A DNA stretch of 64,000 nt from Eudromia elegans (Eukaryota; Chordata; Aves; Tinamiformes; Tinamidae): assembly GCA_003342815.1 (NCBI GenBank), contig PTEX01000032.1, forward strand, positions 2,679,894-2,743,893, in the 5' to 3' direction. The notes beneath the pieces were generated by a model that was not told where the DNA came from, did no database searches, and worked only from the letters and a program-made list of their open reading frames with translations. Every line of letters starts with the position of its first letter. Position 1 is the first letter of the stretch. Shown here in pieces: positions 52,321 through 64,000 of this stretch. The translations under genes were made by a program, and so were the position numbers.

Positions 52321-53144
52321 ACTGCTATGTGGTAAAAAAAAGACATTTCTTATATTGCAGACAGCCTTCCTGGGGCTCACCTTGCCCAGATATCATAAGC
52401 AGGAGAAAAATCTGGGTTTTAGCCCTGCTGAACTGGCTGCTTTTGACTCATGGTAGGGGGGAAGGGGGCACAGATACTTTCAGGTACTTTAAGTCTTGCT
52501 GGTTATTAAATGCTGTAGCTCTGAATGACTTTACCAGGAGAAGACAAGAGTCCTCTGCCACTGCTGCCTCTGCTGCCAGGCACCTTTCAGATGCCTGGGC
52601 CACCCTGAAGGAGGAGGAACTTCCCACAGCCTGTTGAGTCTTGCAGGCTGGTGTTGAGGACCTGGTATGAGATGTTTAAATTTGATTGCTGCCTTGTGGC
52701 TTTTCGGTCCGTTTGATAAAGTCTCTCAAGCTGCAGGCCTGAGACGCTGTTGGGTGTAAAACTCTCTTGCTGCAAGGTCTTCCACTGGGAGTTGTTGAGG
52801 AGCTGGACTGCAGCCCACTGCAGCCTCCCCTGGCTGCTGGTGACCTTGGGCACCTCTGGAGCCCTTGGAGAGATCGTACCCTAAACGAGTGCTGGGAAAC
52901 TCCTCCTGTGACAAGAGGAACGCCCTGAGCAGGGGTTCTCCCAGGGGAAACGCGGCCTTCCAGCGCCAGGAGACTGGCAGCTCCGGATTGTCCTCCACAG
53001 TCCCATAGCCGCTTTCACTTGCGGTTCCACTGTGCCGGAGTACGGGGGCAAGTGGAGTCCCAAGGGCTGCAGCCACGAGCAAGCTGCTCTGCCTCCTGCT
53101 CTCTGTGCTCCTCCTGTGTTTGTGCCTGAGCCGCTTGCTCCCGA

Positions 53145-53205
53145 CGGCATTTGCATGTCATGTATATTCATGAAATATGTGGATAATTAAATATTCATGC
53201 ACGCA
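53145..53205. promoter_or_regulatory. Octamer/homeodomain site cluster
   Basis: An exact ATTTGCAT octamer (53149-53156) is followed by ATGTATATTCATGAAATATG, then GGATAATTAAATATTCATG. POU-type words and TAATTA are packed in about 60 bases of AT-rich DNA set in GC-rich surroundings. This looks like a compact enhancer core; function is inferred. Confidence 0.33.
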
Positions 53206-55629
53206 GGCACTGAACTTGCAATCAATCTGAGTCTTGCGGCACTTCTGATATCCCCTCTGTGTCTCCCACGGCCCCAAGAGGAGCCATACGTTGTCTCCGC
53301 TGGCCAGAGGACACAGGGGACCAAAGTCTGCTGTGGGCTACAGCCAAGGCAGCGAGGGGCCAGCACCCACCCACCCTCCCCTCACCCGCTTTTCCTGGAG
53401 CTGCTCTCTTTTGCAAGAGGGACCGTGATGGGGAGGCTGTGCTGCACGACAGGAGGATATAAATAAGACAAGCAAATCTTGCTTGCTGCACCTTCCAGCA
53501 CATCATGGGAAGAAGACCCAAAGCCTCTCCGAGCTCCTTGCTTCCAAGGGTAATTTTATGGCAAAGTTGTCCCCCGTTACCTGCCACCCGGCCCAGCAGC
53601 GAGGGCACGATGTGGCTGCCGGGTAAGTGCTCTCGTCACAGCAGAATGGATTTGCCTGGAGCCTGCAATGTAGAGAGGCCAACATTTGGGATCTGCTCTT
53701 CTCTGCTCCCGTTTCTGGACCAATTCCCCACACAAGTGCCCACAGTCAGGTGTAATACAGGGAGAACTGGGTGATGCGGCTCCTTCACAGGCATCTGGAC
53801 CCGGAATGGATGGGGTTGAGCACCACGGCCCCATCTCCCGCCCCCACCGCCCGTTTGAAAGCTGCTTATCACAGCTTCGCTCGGCAGCTCCCATGGCTCC
53901 GACCAACTTCCTCTCATCTCGGCGCACTAATAGCGTGTCAGGAGCTTCTGCTTCAAACTGCATCTAATCTGACAACCCACCCTTGGAAAAGCCAACTTCA
54001 AACAGCGCTGAGAGTGACAGAATCGGAGCAGAGGCAGGACGGGGCTATGGGGATGGAGCGGGGGAAGCAGAGGCTTTGCGGGGCTCTGCAGGGCTGCACA
54101 GCTGGCACCCGACCTGCGTGCGATGCAGACCCTGTCCTGGTGTCCGTGCTGCTCCCTCTGGAGAGGAGGCAGCCTGTGAAAGTCCCACCGGGTCACGTTT
54201 GGTGCAGATCCATGACCTGTCCCCTCTGGCCTGGATGCACCATATTGCAGGATGCCTGAGCATGCACCTAAGTGGCTGCTGGCCACAAACTGCCCTCCAC
54301 TGCTATTGCCAGGCTCCTGAGGATGGCACAAACCTGGCCTGTAACCCCTACCCCACCAAATCCATCCGTACAAGCACTACTTGATGTTATATTGGTAGTG
54401 CTGTCCTTGGCCTGGCTTTGGCTCCAGCTGCCTGGGCTGAATCATGCAAACTGAAGGTACAGGTCAGGAGTTAGCAGAGGCCATTTGCGATCCCCGTTGG
54501 CAGCTCAGATGCAGTAGACCAGGGGAAGAAGCACTGGATGCAGCGTGGGAAGGTAGGGCTGTCTAACAGCATGGAGATGGCCCATACTGGAGGTGTCCCT
54601 GCTTGCTCCTGCTCTGCGCTCCACGCGGATGTGGAGAACTCACACAGATCTGGGTTCCCCACGGGTGGAGTACCAAGCTGGGATCACATTCCTGTGGCCT
54701 ATTTTGTTTACCTCTGAAATGGGACTGCGATGGAGTGATGTCTGGGATGTTTCTGTATAGGAGCAAGTCACCTGGTGACTTCAGCGCCCTGGGCGCAGAT
54801 TGACGACCCAAGGCAGCATGCAGCACAGGTACCTGCCTGGTGAGAAGACTGTCCCAGGCAATGCCAAAGCCTCTGATGACTCCAACCCTACGGTAAGGTG
54901 CAGCAAACGCCAAAACTTACCCCTGTCTTGTACTGCACAAGCAGAATACAGGCAGTGACCCCACAGAGGGCAGAGCCAGAACCAGCTCCCAATCCTGCTG
55001 TCTGTTCCCAGAGTTTCTCCTTCCAGCTGCACCTTACTAACAGGTAGCAGGAGATCCAAATGTCCCAGTGCAAGCAGCCTATCTACCAGTCTTGAGACTG
55101 GAGCAAGCCACAGGGAGCCATGCAGAGCCCGCTCTGCCCTGCACCTGCAAGTCATGGCCAGGGTGGTTAGCTCATGGTTTTCTGCCTGGACACAGTTATC
55201 GTCTGACCAGGACACAGTTCCTAGTGTCACGTAGAGGGGATTTGCTCCAGCTAGCCCCTCGTGGCCTCTGCTGTCTGCATGGCAAAATGTGCAAGAGCCT
55301 GCAATGTGCCAGCATTGCTGCGTTCCTCACCGTCACCCTGCTGCAAGGAGCCCTGGCAAATGCCACTGCCATGCCCACCGACACATGTCCCTCCCCCTCA
55401 ATGGAGCAGGACCAGCATCTGTCCATGACGAAGCCTTAGTGGAGAGCTTAATCCCACAGGGTTGTACCTGCAAGGTGGGCATCCCTGCTTGTGCCCAAAT
55501 CAGAGCTTCAAAGCTTCTAGCAAACAACAAGAGGACCCGAAGCCCTCAGCCCTGTCCGCTTCCTCCCTCCGGAGCCACCCTCCACCCCCAGATTCCACTG
55601 ACCTTCGCAGAGAGGGGATGCAGCGCTGA

Positions 55630-55910
55630 GGCTCCTGCAAAGCGAGGTGCTCCGCGCTGCCCGAGCCAAGCCGCGGGTGCCCGAGGTCCCTGCACGGGCG
55701 CCCGGAGCCGGCGCTGCCACGCTCGCTCGCCGTGCAGCCTGGCGAGCTCGGCGCTCCGGCACAGCGAGCCGCGAGCTCCTGCGGCCAGGGCGCTCCCGGG
55801 GCTGCGCTGTGCACGGAGCGGAGCCGCCGAGGGGAGGGGAAGGAGGACGCGCCGCTCTCGCAGCCCGGGGCGCTTCTCCACAGGCACGCGATCAAGGAAT
55901 GGGCTTTGCT
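55630..55910. promoter_or_regulatory. Upstream CpG island, possible separate promoter
   Basis: About 280 bases packed with CpGs (TGCCCGAGCCAAGCCGCGGG near 55659, GCTCGCTCGCCGTGC near 55721, GGACGCGCCGCTCTCGCAGC near 55844) in otherwise CpG-poor DNA about 35 kb from the main island. It could be an alternative MID2 first exon (the paralogue MID1 is known to use several alternative 5' exons) or the promoter of an unannotated transcript. The long frames across it (for example 55289-56062 plus) match nothing known. Confidence 0.5.
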
Positions 55911-58900
55911 CTGTCCTTCTGTCGACGGAGAAATGGCCACGCGACCACCTCTCGCCTCCTTGCAGCACCTCTGTTGCCCTGCGCAGGTCGGAAGCAGCAA
56001 AGCCCTTGCTCTCTGTTTTGTTCAGGTGCAGGCACATCTTCAAACCCGTCTTGGTGGTCTAGCCTATCTTCTTATTGCATCTCTTAATTATCTTTCCGTG
56101 CGATCTTGCTCTCTACCCTGTGTGTGACTGCTGTAAGGTCTCGGTGTCAGCAACTGGAGAGGTGACAGTGAGTGACAGACCTGGGACGATGGTGGTCCCC
56201 ACATCAGCAGCCATGGCAGGTGAGGGGCTCAGCGTCATCAGCTGCAGGGACCTGCAAACATGGGGCCCAGGTATCTGGTCTGCCAGCAACTGAGGACCAG
56301 AATGAAACCCTGTCTGGGATATCTGACCGGGTAATTTGCGAGAAAACCTTAAGCTGGTGTAGCTGGTAAAGAGAAGGCCCAGAACCTGGCTGTGGATATT
56401 GGGCAGGCTGAGAGCCCGTGTTGATATTTGCAGGACTTGCGAGTGCAGAGGTGCCTGTGAGACGAGTGGGTGAGTGAACACGTCAGCAGACGGGCGGCTG
56501 GAGCAATACCCTGCGTCTGAAGTCTGCCACCAATGGCAGCCTATAATATTCCTTAAGAGCAACAGCCCATACAAATAACACTGGCAATAAGAGCAGAGGA
56601 TAGTAAATTCAGACCTTCATCTGCATTCCTTATCTCCCGATCGACTTACACTGCAGGCCAGGGCTCCAGCGCTTTGCCCCTGTGCAAGGCCCCATGCGGC
56701 AGCGGCGTTCAGCTACTCCAGGCATTGCATTAAACATAAGGCTGCATGTGACAAACACAGTCTGGAGAGATTTTTGCTGTTTCCAAAAGTCGCGTGCTGG
56801 AACAGAGAGACACAAGTGGCTATAACCTCTAGCACCCTCTCTTTGCTGCAGGAGCGGGCGGCAGCTCCATCGCACACAGGTTTTTGTTCCACATCTTGCT
56901 CTTCACGGACATCATATGATCTGCGTTAAAAGCGTGGAGGGGATTTTTCCTCTTATTCTTAGCATCTTTAAAGTTGTTTCCTTCCTGTCGCTCCCTTAAA
57001 GTCACTCAAGGAGGTAGTGCCTCCTGCTCCAGTATTAGCCCCCAAAGTCCCCAGTCCTGCCCAGGACAGGCACAAGGGAGATGCACTCCCCTTCTCACGT
57101 CTGGGATACAGGTTGCAGGAAGGATTGTGTGACATTTCCTAGCACTGCCCACAAATGCCAGCAGGACCCAGACGGCTCCTGCCTTGGCAGAAAGGTCAGG
57201 CAGTCGATTTAATGGCATTTCGGAGATGACAGCCCCCGCTGTCCACCCCTTCCAGACCTTATTGGTCCAGTACCAGCAGAAGGTGATGTCCACCCATCTT
57301 GCAGGCGTGATTCTTGGAAGAAATAGGAGTCCGAGCCCAAACTGAAATCCCTGTGCAAACCAGCCGAAAGGCTGGGCCTAGAAGCTGTTCGGAGAATAGA
57401 TGGACACATTGGAGTGTGAAAGAGACAGTGCCAGAAGAACTAGAAAAGGTGCCAGAATCACCCTTGCAGCCAGCCCTGACGCTCATCTCTCTATGCTGAT
57501 GATAATGAGAGGAAAGAGGAGCTCTACCCTACGAGTGCGACCTGCAGGAACCTCTCTGGGGAGCAAACATTGCCAAGGTGCTGCTCTGCTGAGCTATACG
57601 GAGCACACGGATGCCAACGAATCCATTCTGAGAGGAGACTGAGGGGCAGGGGCTCCAGGGCAGGTTCTCTCCTCCCTTCTCCTCTTAAGATAATTAACAT
57701 CTGGTTTACTCCAGCTGCAGTATCTACTGCTCTGAGCTGCTCCACATTTACTCCTTGCATTGCTCACATGCTGATGTCAGCTCGCAATATTTTCCTGGAT
57801 ACTTCCATCGCTCTAATTGCCAGTGATTTCTCCCTCTGTCCTTGCAGGCTCTGTCAGTGTGGATCCAAGGGTAGGTGGATGTGAGGCACCTCTCTGGGAA
57901 CTGTGCATAAATACCAGGTAGGTGTAAGAAGTGAACAGCACAAATATGAGGGATGATGGTGCTCCCAGGAGCTGGGGCTAGCAGCCTGTGCTCTCAGAAG
58001 CCAAACCTCTAGTGCTGGACCACTAGTGGACTGGTCATGGGAACCTGATTCCCACCCGGCAGGCATCAGAGAAGCTTACAAGACACTCACAAGTGTGTCT
58101 TCTTCTCTCCCATCCCATCCCATCCCATCCCATTCCACTATATCTTATCCCATCCCATCCTGCTGGCACGATGGGGAAACCAATGAACACCTCTGCAAGT
58201 TTCTGCTCAATGTCAGTGAGCCCTCAAGATGCCCTGGTGGCCACCTGGTGCTGGTCAAACCTGGCAAAGTGTCCTCAGACTCAAAGCAAGCTCAGTTTTC
58301 ACAATGATCATGCTGTTGTTGTGGGTATTTAGACACTTTCAGAGTCAGCTTATAAATATATATTTATTATTAATTTTATTCCCTCTCTGGTGCCAGGGTG
58401 CATGGGATAAATCACAGCTGCTCTGTGATAAAGGCTCATGGAGGCAATCTTTAGCCTTGCCGGAGATTTATGACCCTTTAAAAACCAAGATCCTGACAAA
58501 GAGAGCGATTTCCTGGCACAGAGCAACTCAGTTTAATTAGAAAGATGATTCATGTTTTAAATCACAATTTAATACAAGGCCTTTTACAGGGAGCAGTAAA
58601 ACAGTAGCCTGGAGGTCTGTCAGGCCCTTGCAAACCAACCTGCCCATGCAACAGGCGCCTCCACGGGGAGACCAGCCAAGACAAGGGTCCAAGCTGGCAT
58701 CACCAGCCCTGCTCCCCACATCGACACCTCTCTGCATAACAGAGAGAGCCTGGGCAGGGGACGGGTGACCTACCAGCCTCACACACGTTTCTCAGGGGCA
58801 TTTGTGAGCCGTGGTTATCTAGACAGTATCCAAGAGTCAGGAGATGCCTTGCACACTGCAGTCCCTGCCATCACATCCTGGGCTTCAGTTCAGAAATAAA

Positions 58901-61299
58901 ACAGACGCAGCAAAGGCCCATAAAATTCATTAGCTCTCACTTTAAACTAAGCATCTCAAATAGGAGTTTCATGGAGATTTAATTAAAAGCCTGGAAGTTA
59001 TACTGTAAACAATGGCTGGAGAGGAGCTGGAGAGGATGGGATAGGCGTGGGGCTGGCTGGCACCAAGTCCTTGGCTGTGCCAAGCTCTCAGACAGGCAGT
59101 GAGTGCTGTACGATGATGAGGACGAAGCCTTCCTCCCAATGTCACTGTATTTTCCACCTTGAGCCTGTCCGTAGGGCTTCTGTATCCCAGCAGCAACCCA
59201 GAGTGTCATGGCTTTATGTTCATGGTCTCGATATGCAGGACACTTGAGACTGGTGCTGGTGAAGAAGGACTGGAGAAGGAAGGGGAGGAAGTTATTTCCA
59301 TCTCTGAAGAGCCCTAGTGTTGCCTAAATGTTTGTCCAAGCAACACTCCTTTCTGATTAAACAATTGTCTTCTGCCCGTCTCCAGCCCTCCAGCCTCTAA
59401 GTCCTTGGTGAATTAGAGCACAGGAGGAGCATCAACATCTCTAGCAGCAGTAGGAAAATCTCTGTTCCTCATAGTCAAGCTCACATCTCCCCAGGCACCC
59501 TCTATAAAACACCAACGAAAGCTAAAAGATGTGCTAAGGCCTGGGGTACCAAAGAACTTGGTTTCACTGGAGAACTGACGGGCCTTAAAACCCAGCAGCT
59601 CTGGAGCGTGAGTGCAGGGACCTTCTTGCTGAACCTAGCTAGACCTCTGTCTTCACTGTGGCCTTGCAGCTCTTGGGGTCAGGGACCTTCTTGCTCAATT
59701 TGTTCCTTCTGGCCGTAGCAGTGCTAGGCCCAATCCCCATGTACCCTGAGCCCTGCAATAATCCTGGGCCTGAAGGCTTCACCATCCTGAGGAGAGGACT
59801 GTCTGCCTATAGAGAGAGCCCAGCCCATACCTGAGCTGAACCTCCCAAAGGCAGTACCCCCTCCGAGGCCTGACAGCTCCTCGACTTCCAAAAGGTTCTT
59901 TCTACCAGCTGGGATTTGCTCCTTAGAAGAAACCCTGCATTGGGTGGATAGACATGGACCAGGAGTGAGGGGTTTGCTGTCTACCTGAGGACTCCTGTCA
60001 AAGCTCAAAACACCGCAAGGCTTTCCTGTATTACATAAACTTGATGCTTAAGATATTACTGTTAACACTTCTCCCAGGAGAGCACTGATGCTGGAGCCTT
60101 GCTGTTTCTTGACATATTATTTTCCAGAGAGGAAAGAGGAGCTTGAATTTAAATAATAAGGCTTTGACAGTAAAGTGTTCTGTCTTGCTTTCTTGCTTTT
60201 TATTGAAGACTGTTCCTTACAAAAGGAGCAGGCAAACAGAGCCTGTGATACAGACTGACTGCTTGAAGTTGAAGAAGATGAGCAAGGGCAGCCTTGCTGA
60301 GGAACGTAAGACCAAGAGATCAGGGTCCAATGCTCTCACCTTGGTTTTGCACTTGACTTTTCGCCATAAAGGTGGCCATGGACATACGACAGCCTCAAAC
60401 GGTGTTGTTAAATGTGAGGATGCAAAGACATTCCCTGTGCTTTGCCTCCTCTGCAAGCCAGGATCCCCCTTACACCGGGAATCTTGTATTCATGCAAGTT
60501 TCTGCAGCCACCAGGCTGAGCTCTGCTTTTCCCTCCCGAAACTCAAATGTACCAGAAAGGTATAAAACGCCTGACATGATGAAGACAAGGCATCGTGCTT
60601 GCTCCTGTGACCAAGGGCACGCTTATGCCAGTTACCAAGATGTATCTTTACACCAGAAACTACAGAAAAGCCTGAGATACCTTTGGTATCTCTACTATTC
60701 CTGTACAAGCGACTCCCACAGAGAATGCAGCAGGTGTCTTTTGTTAAGTCTACATTAATTAGAATCAAAGACGCACCGGGCTGCTTTATAGGCCATTCTG
60801 GGGAATCATTTACTCTACGGTATCTTTACCTCCTGCCTTGTCGCTTGTGTTTTTGGTGGCTGGTTCCAGCTCCCGGGGGAGCTTTGGGCAATGCCAGAGT
60901 GTCCGCAGTGCCCAGCTCTTCAGGGGCTCCCATCTGTCATTTTACCTGATCCCCGAGTGATGATTCGGCATGTCCAGATCTCGTTAGGCTGAGAAAAGAG
61001 CAGCCTGGCTTCAGGCACCCTGTAGCACGAGGAAAGCCTGTCCACGTCCCTTGGCTCCTCGGCTGCTCCAGAGAGTGTGTCCCTTAGTCTGCCGTCCTTA
61101 GGCTTTGTGTCCCTCAAGATCCCCCAAGCTCCTGCTCCTCTGCTCCCTACCAACGAGCCCAGCTTCCCTGCTCCGGTGACACTGGTGGCTCAGCACCGAG
61201 GACTTGCTGCCATCCAGTGGCTGCCGCAGACAGGGATGGAGGGCGGCTTCGCCCAGCCCTGCTCCTGCCTCCGGGATCCTCCCCACCAAAGGCACAAGG
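55911..61299. other. Non-coding region, no gene seen
   Basis: No coding exon was recognised. It holds the (ATCCC)n array at 58.1 kb, an AT-rich possible conserved block at 58.30-58.57 kb (TATAAATATATATTTATTAT, then TTTAATTAGAAAGATGATTC) and a 16-base direct repeat, CAGGGACCTTCTTGCT, at 59615 and 59680. Confidence 0.6.
58107..58160 (+). repeat. Imperfect (ATCCC)n pentanucleotide array
   Basis: Five near-perfect CATCC units are followed by an interrupted part (CATTCCACTATATCTT) and two more units. The interruption suggests an ageing array. Confidence 0.88.
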
Positions 61300-61605
61300 G
61301 GACATAGAGGTGCGTGTCCCCACCGCACGTGTCACCGACTGCACCCGGGTGGGTGCCTGCAAACGCGTGCGCTCGCCCGTGTCCGCGCCAAGGAACGCGG
61401 GTGCTGCCCGAACACGCGGGTGCTGCCGGCGGGGACGGGTGCCCATGCACACGGGCTGGACAAGTGGCTGATGCAGCTGGCGTGGCGTGAGAGAGGGTCA
61501 GTGCCCGTCCCCGGGCATGCCCGCGTGCCACGCTGGGACTCCGTGCGCGCGAGCACGTACAGCCGGGGCCGTAGCTCCGCGGAGCAGGCCCGGTGAGCAG
61601 TCTGC
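61300..61605. promoter_or_regulatory. CpG-rich cluster with a 19-base tandem repeat
   Basis: Many CpGs from about 61320 to 61600 (AACGCGTGCGCTCGCCCGTG near 61360, CTCCGTGCGCGCGAGCACG near 61540). Inside it ACGCGGGTGCTGCC recurs at 61395 and 61414, a 19-base tandem. It may be a small CpG island or a GC-rich minisatellite seed. No exon or known protein was recognised. Confidence 0.4.
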
Positions 61606-61959
61606 TGGGGCGGATGAATCCTCGCTCCCTCTCAAGGCTTTAGGTAACTCATCACGGAGCTGAACTCTATTCAAAGCCGTTTCGGCTCAGCAATACACCT
61701 TTTCCAGCCTGGTGCAGACGTGTGAAATACGTGGGGCAGGGGATCCCAAGCCCTCCTCCCGGCTCCCTTTAGCACTGCACGGAGGTGCTAACTCTCCATA
61801 GCCCTTCTGGCCTTGCCTGCAAGCTGCTGCTGTGCTGGGTGGCCTCCATCATCCACTTATGTAACAACTTTGAAGGAAAACCCCTGTTTCCAGCCTGTCT
61901 TTCGGTCTCTTACCGTAGGAAACCTTGGCAAAATGAGACTTTTTCCATCAGTTTTGGCA

Positions 61960-62260
61960 CAAACTGGACAGGCATGCAGCTCGATTAAATTAGTTTCTGC
62001 ACTCAGCTGAGCATAATGCAATTTCATTCATATTAATAAAGCCTTAATCTCCATGGCCACTCAAGTGAGTGCATTAGGTGCGGATTTACCGTGTGGCTGC
62101 TCCTGGCAGTGCCACAGCTGGGCAGCCCATTGCCAGTACTAATTAAAGGCAGAATTAAAAACGATAACTGGGCCTGAGCCGCTTCTGTTGTTTTGATAAA
62201 TTGCGATTTATGGGAGATATCCCATAAATTAGCAAGAATGAGAAAGGTGTGATCCCATAA
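61960..62260. promoter_or_regulatory. Candidate conserved non-coding element with a perfect palindrome
   Basis: AT-rich unique DNA with TCGATTAAATTAG, CATAATGCAATTTCATTC, CATATTAATAAAGCC, ACTAATTAAAGG and AGAATTAAAAACGATAA. It contains the perfect inverted repeat ATTTATGGGA-GATA-TCCCATAAAT (62206-62229), and TCCCATAA recurs near 62252. Homeodomain words at this density suggest an enhancer. Confidence 0.35.
62206..62229. repeat. Perfect inverted repeat, 10-base arms
   Basis: ATTTATGGGA and TCCCATAAAT flank GATA with no mismatch. It could be a dimeric factor site or a short hairpin, and lies within the AT-rich block described for 61960-62260. Confidence 0.7.
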
Positions 62261-64000
62261 CTGCAGGGGCTTCCAAAGGAAGTACGTTTCTTTGCAGAGA
62301 TGATCATTTTTAATAGCTTGAGTGTCATGCTTTCTGAAACATTGCTGCTCTGTCACAGCTTCTCCACCAGCAACTATTTCTCCAAGGGGTAGAGATCTTT
62401 ATCCTGTCCTACCTGCCCTGAAAAGACCCATTAGACTCAGTGACCCCTGGGCAGGCCTGGGACGTATCCAGAAGGCAGAAGTGACAGCCCATCCAACCTC
62501 CACCCACCCAAGTGCTATCTTTGCCCTATGGGCCAGTGCTCCATAAAGAAACAACCTATTTTCCCACAGCACATCTGAAATCTGTCTCCAGGTCACAAAG
62601 AAGAGCTTGGATGGGGAGATTTTACTCTCTGCATCCTCTGAGCCATTCCTCATTGGACCATCTGTGTCACCATCACTGTCCCGTCCCAGCAGGTCTTCCC
62701 CATCAGCACCCAAGCACCCTAACTGATCCCCATCCCTCTGCCTCTCTGCAACACCTAGGGCAAAGGAAGGTGGCCCGAGCCGTGGTCACCCTCCTCACGT
62801 GAACCAGGACGTGGCAGCTGCCAGCTGACGAGCTTGCTGTGCAACGTGGCCCTGCCGAGGGCTGGGCAGGTCTTCCCGAGGGAGGATTATCTTCCTTGCG
62901 TGCACCGGCATGCAGAGCCCTCTGCTAACGTGCAATCCCGGCAGGGCCAAGCAGCTCCTGCTCCCCAGCTGTGCAAAATCGTGTCTCCCTGCACCTATAT
63001 GAGAGTTGTGCGGTCTCCTCTAGGCTGTAATGTGCTGCCTGATCTGGGATGACAGACTCCCAGGCTACCAAGGCTGAAAGGGATCAGAAAAGCTTCTCTT
63101 CTCTCCCCACAGGAGCCTTGCGCCAGGCTCTCCCCTTTCACGTGGGTTGGTGCATGGGGAACCTGGGGCAAGCACATGGCTTCTCTCCACGTGTGTCCGG
63201 GTTGGCTGCAAAGGGTCAGCTGGAATCTCACTAGCTCTCTGCTGACTGCCCTTGCCCATGGGTGAAGATCAACCAGGGCGTCTCTCCTCCTGCTGCCTGC
63301 CCATGCCAGTGATTTTAAAGGCAGGCATAGAGCAATGGGGAAGTTACCTGCATGGGGCTGCATGCCCCCTCCAAAAGTTGCCCTGTTCGAAGTTAGGACC
63401 TGCCCGTCTCCCAGCCATGATGAGACAGGAGAGCCCAGAGATGCACCTAAGGGAGACCATCATTGTAAACATATCATACCCATGACCCCGACACTGGTCA
63501 CTCAAGCCATGTAGACGAGCCTGGAGGGCTCTCACTCCCCTCTTTCTCACTCGGCAGGAGCACAGAGGGCCCTGCAGAGGACTGAGATGCCCACATGAGC
63601 TCTGCGGTGACACCAGTGCAGAGACTCGCTTGCAACGCCAGCAGTTGCTAGGCAATAGCGTGTCAAGCTAACGGCACTGCTGCCGCTCTGCTCCGAGGAA
63701 CGGGCAGGGTGGGTGTGCTGGCGTCCCCCGGGGTGGCACCTACACTCCCGGCTCCCCCTTCCCACGGAGCAGCTACCTGATGTTTGCTGGTCTCCCTGCA
63801 GCCCCGGCGGGTTTTATGAAGTGGTTTCACCGTGGACAAGAAGCCGTGATCTAGCAGGGCTCATCCTTAGGAGATGGGGTTAAGGCACGTGTCTATTCAC
63901 TCAGGTGTGAAGCAAGATCTGGGCTTTCCCAGGGCTCCCAAGGGGCAGAATTCTGGGCAGCAAGCTCACGTTAGCCATGGAGATACAGAGGATGTCCAGA

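Larger units (their letters stand above)
46603..55629. other. Non-coding region, no gene seen
   Basis: No coding exon was recognised. It holds a 9-base-arm inverted repeat (50100-50128), a possible MIR-like fragment (52236-52320), and an octamer/homeodomain cluster (53145-53205). Numerous open frames on both strands between 53.2 and 55.5 kb come from moderate GC content and show no family features. Confidence 0.6.
61606..64000. other. Non-coding region to the right edge, no gene seen
   Basis: No coding exon was recognised. The part at 61.96-62.26 kb is AT-rich and looks like a conserved non-coding element. From 62.4 to 64.0 kb the sequence is moderately GC-rich with only short, unremarkable frames. 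Confidence 0.6.

Noticed and set aside
53816-53828. RE1/NRSF-like half site TTGAGCACCACGG
   Set aside because: The left half matches well but the right half (expected ACAGCGCC) is absent, so it is not a convincing NRSF site.
54960-54972. CTCF-like CCCACAGAGGGCA
   Set aside because: Only 11 of 13 core positions match; too weak without binding data.
55289-56062. 257-codon plus-strand frame over the upstream CpG island
   Set aside because: Alanine/arginine/serine-rich, with competing frames on both strands; a GC-bias artefact.

Overview
This window is vertebrate nuclear DNA, most likely from a bird or another sauropsid. The only protein-coding sequence I can support is one exon: the first coding exon of MID2 (TRIM1, a paralogue of MID1/TRIM18), on the minus strand at 11518-12177. 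It has a vertebrate Kozak start, a clean GT donor and a good polypyrimidine-AG acceptor. The two interspersed repeats I recognise with some confidence are CR1 LINE tails. Low repeat load, CR1 as the LINE, and high GC around the gene all suit an avian genome, but the species cannot be named from the sequence.

Layout. From 1 to 11517 is MID2 intron downstream of the first coding exon; the coiled-coil, COS, FN3 and B30.2/SPRY exons must lie beyond the left edge. From 12234 to about 20 kb is probably the intron between a non-coding first exon and the ATG exon. A large CpG-rich block at about 18.1-20.75 kb, broken by a 339-base run of N (20175-20513), is the best candidate for the MID2 promoter and 5' non-coding exon. 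From about 21 kb to the right edge I see no coding exon. That stretch looks like the upstream intergenic or regulatory landscape (or introns of longer 5' isoforms), with two old CR1 fragments, MIR-like SINE remnants, short tandem repeats, two further CpG clusters (about 55.63-55.91 kb and 61.3-61.6 kb) and several AT-rich stretches dense in homeodomain, MEF2 or octamer-like sites.

A broad pattern stands out. The leftmost ~22 kb, around MID2, keeps many CpGs in several small clusters (about 2.4, 6.6, 8.1, 9.6, 12 and 18-21 kb), whereas 22.5-55 kb looks CpG-poor. This fits an extended under-methylated domain around a developmentally regulated gene, but I judged it by eye.

I found no unknown gene system, RNA gene, CRISPR array, operon or intact mobile element. 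Most long open frames here are chance openings in GC-rich sequence or shadows of the MID2 exon. The findings are mainly regulatory candidates and local repeat structure, and most rest on motif reading rather than alignment.
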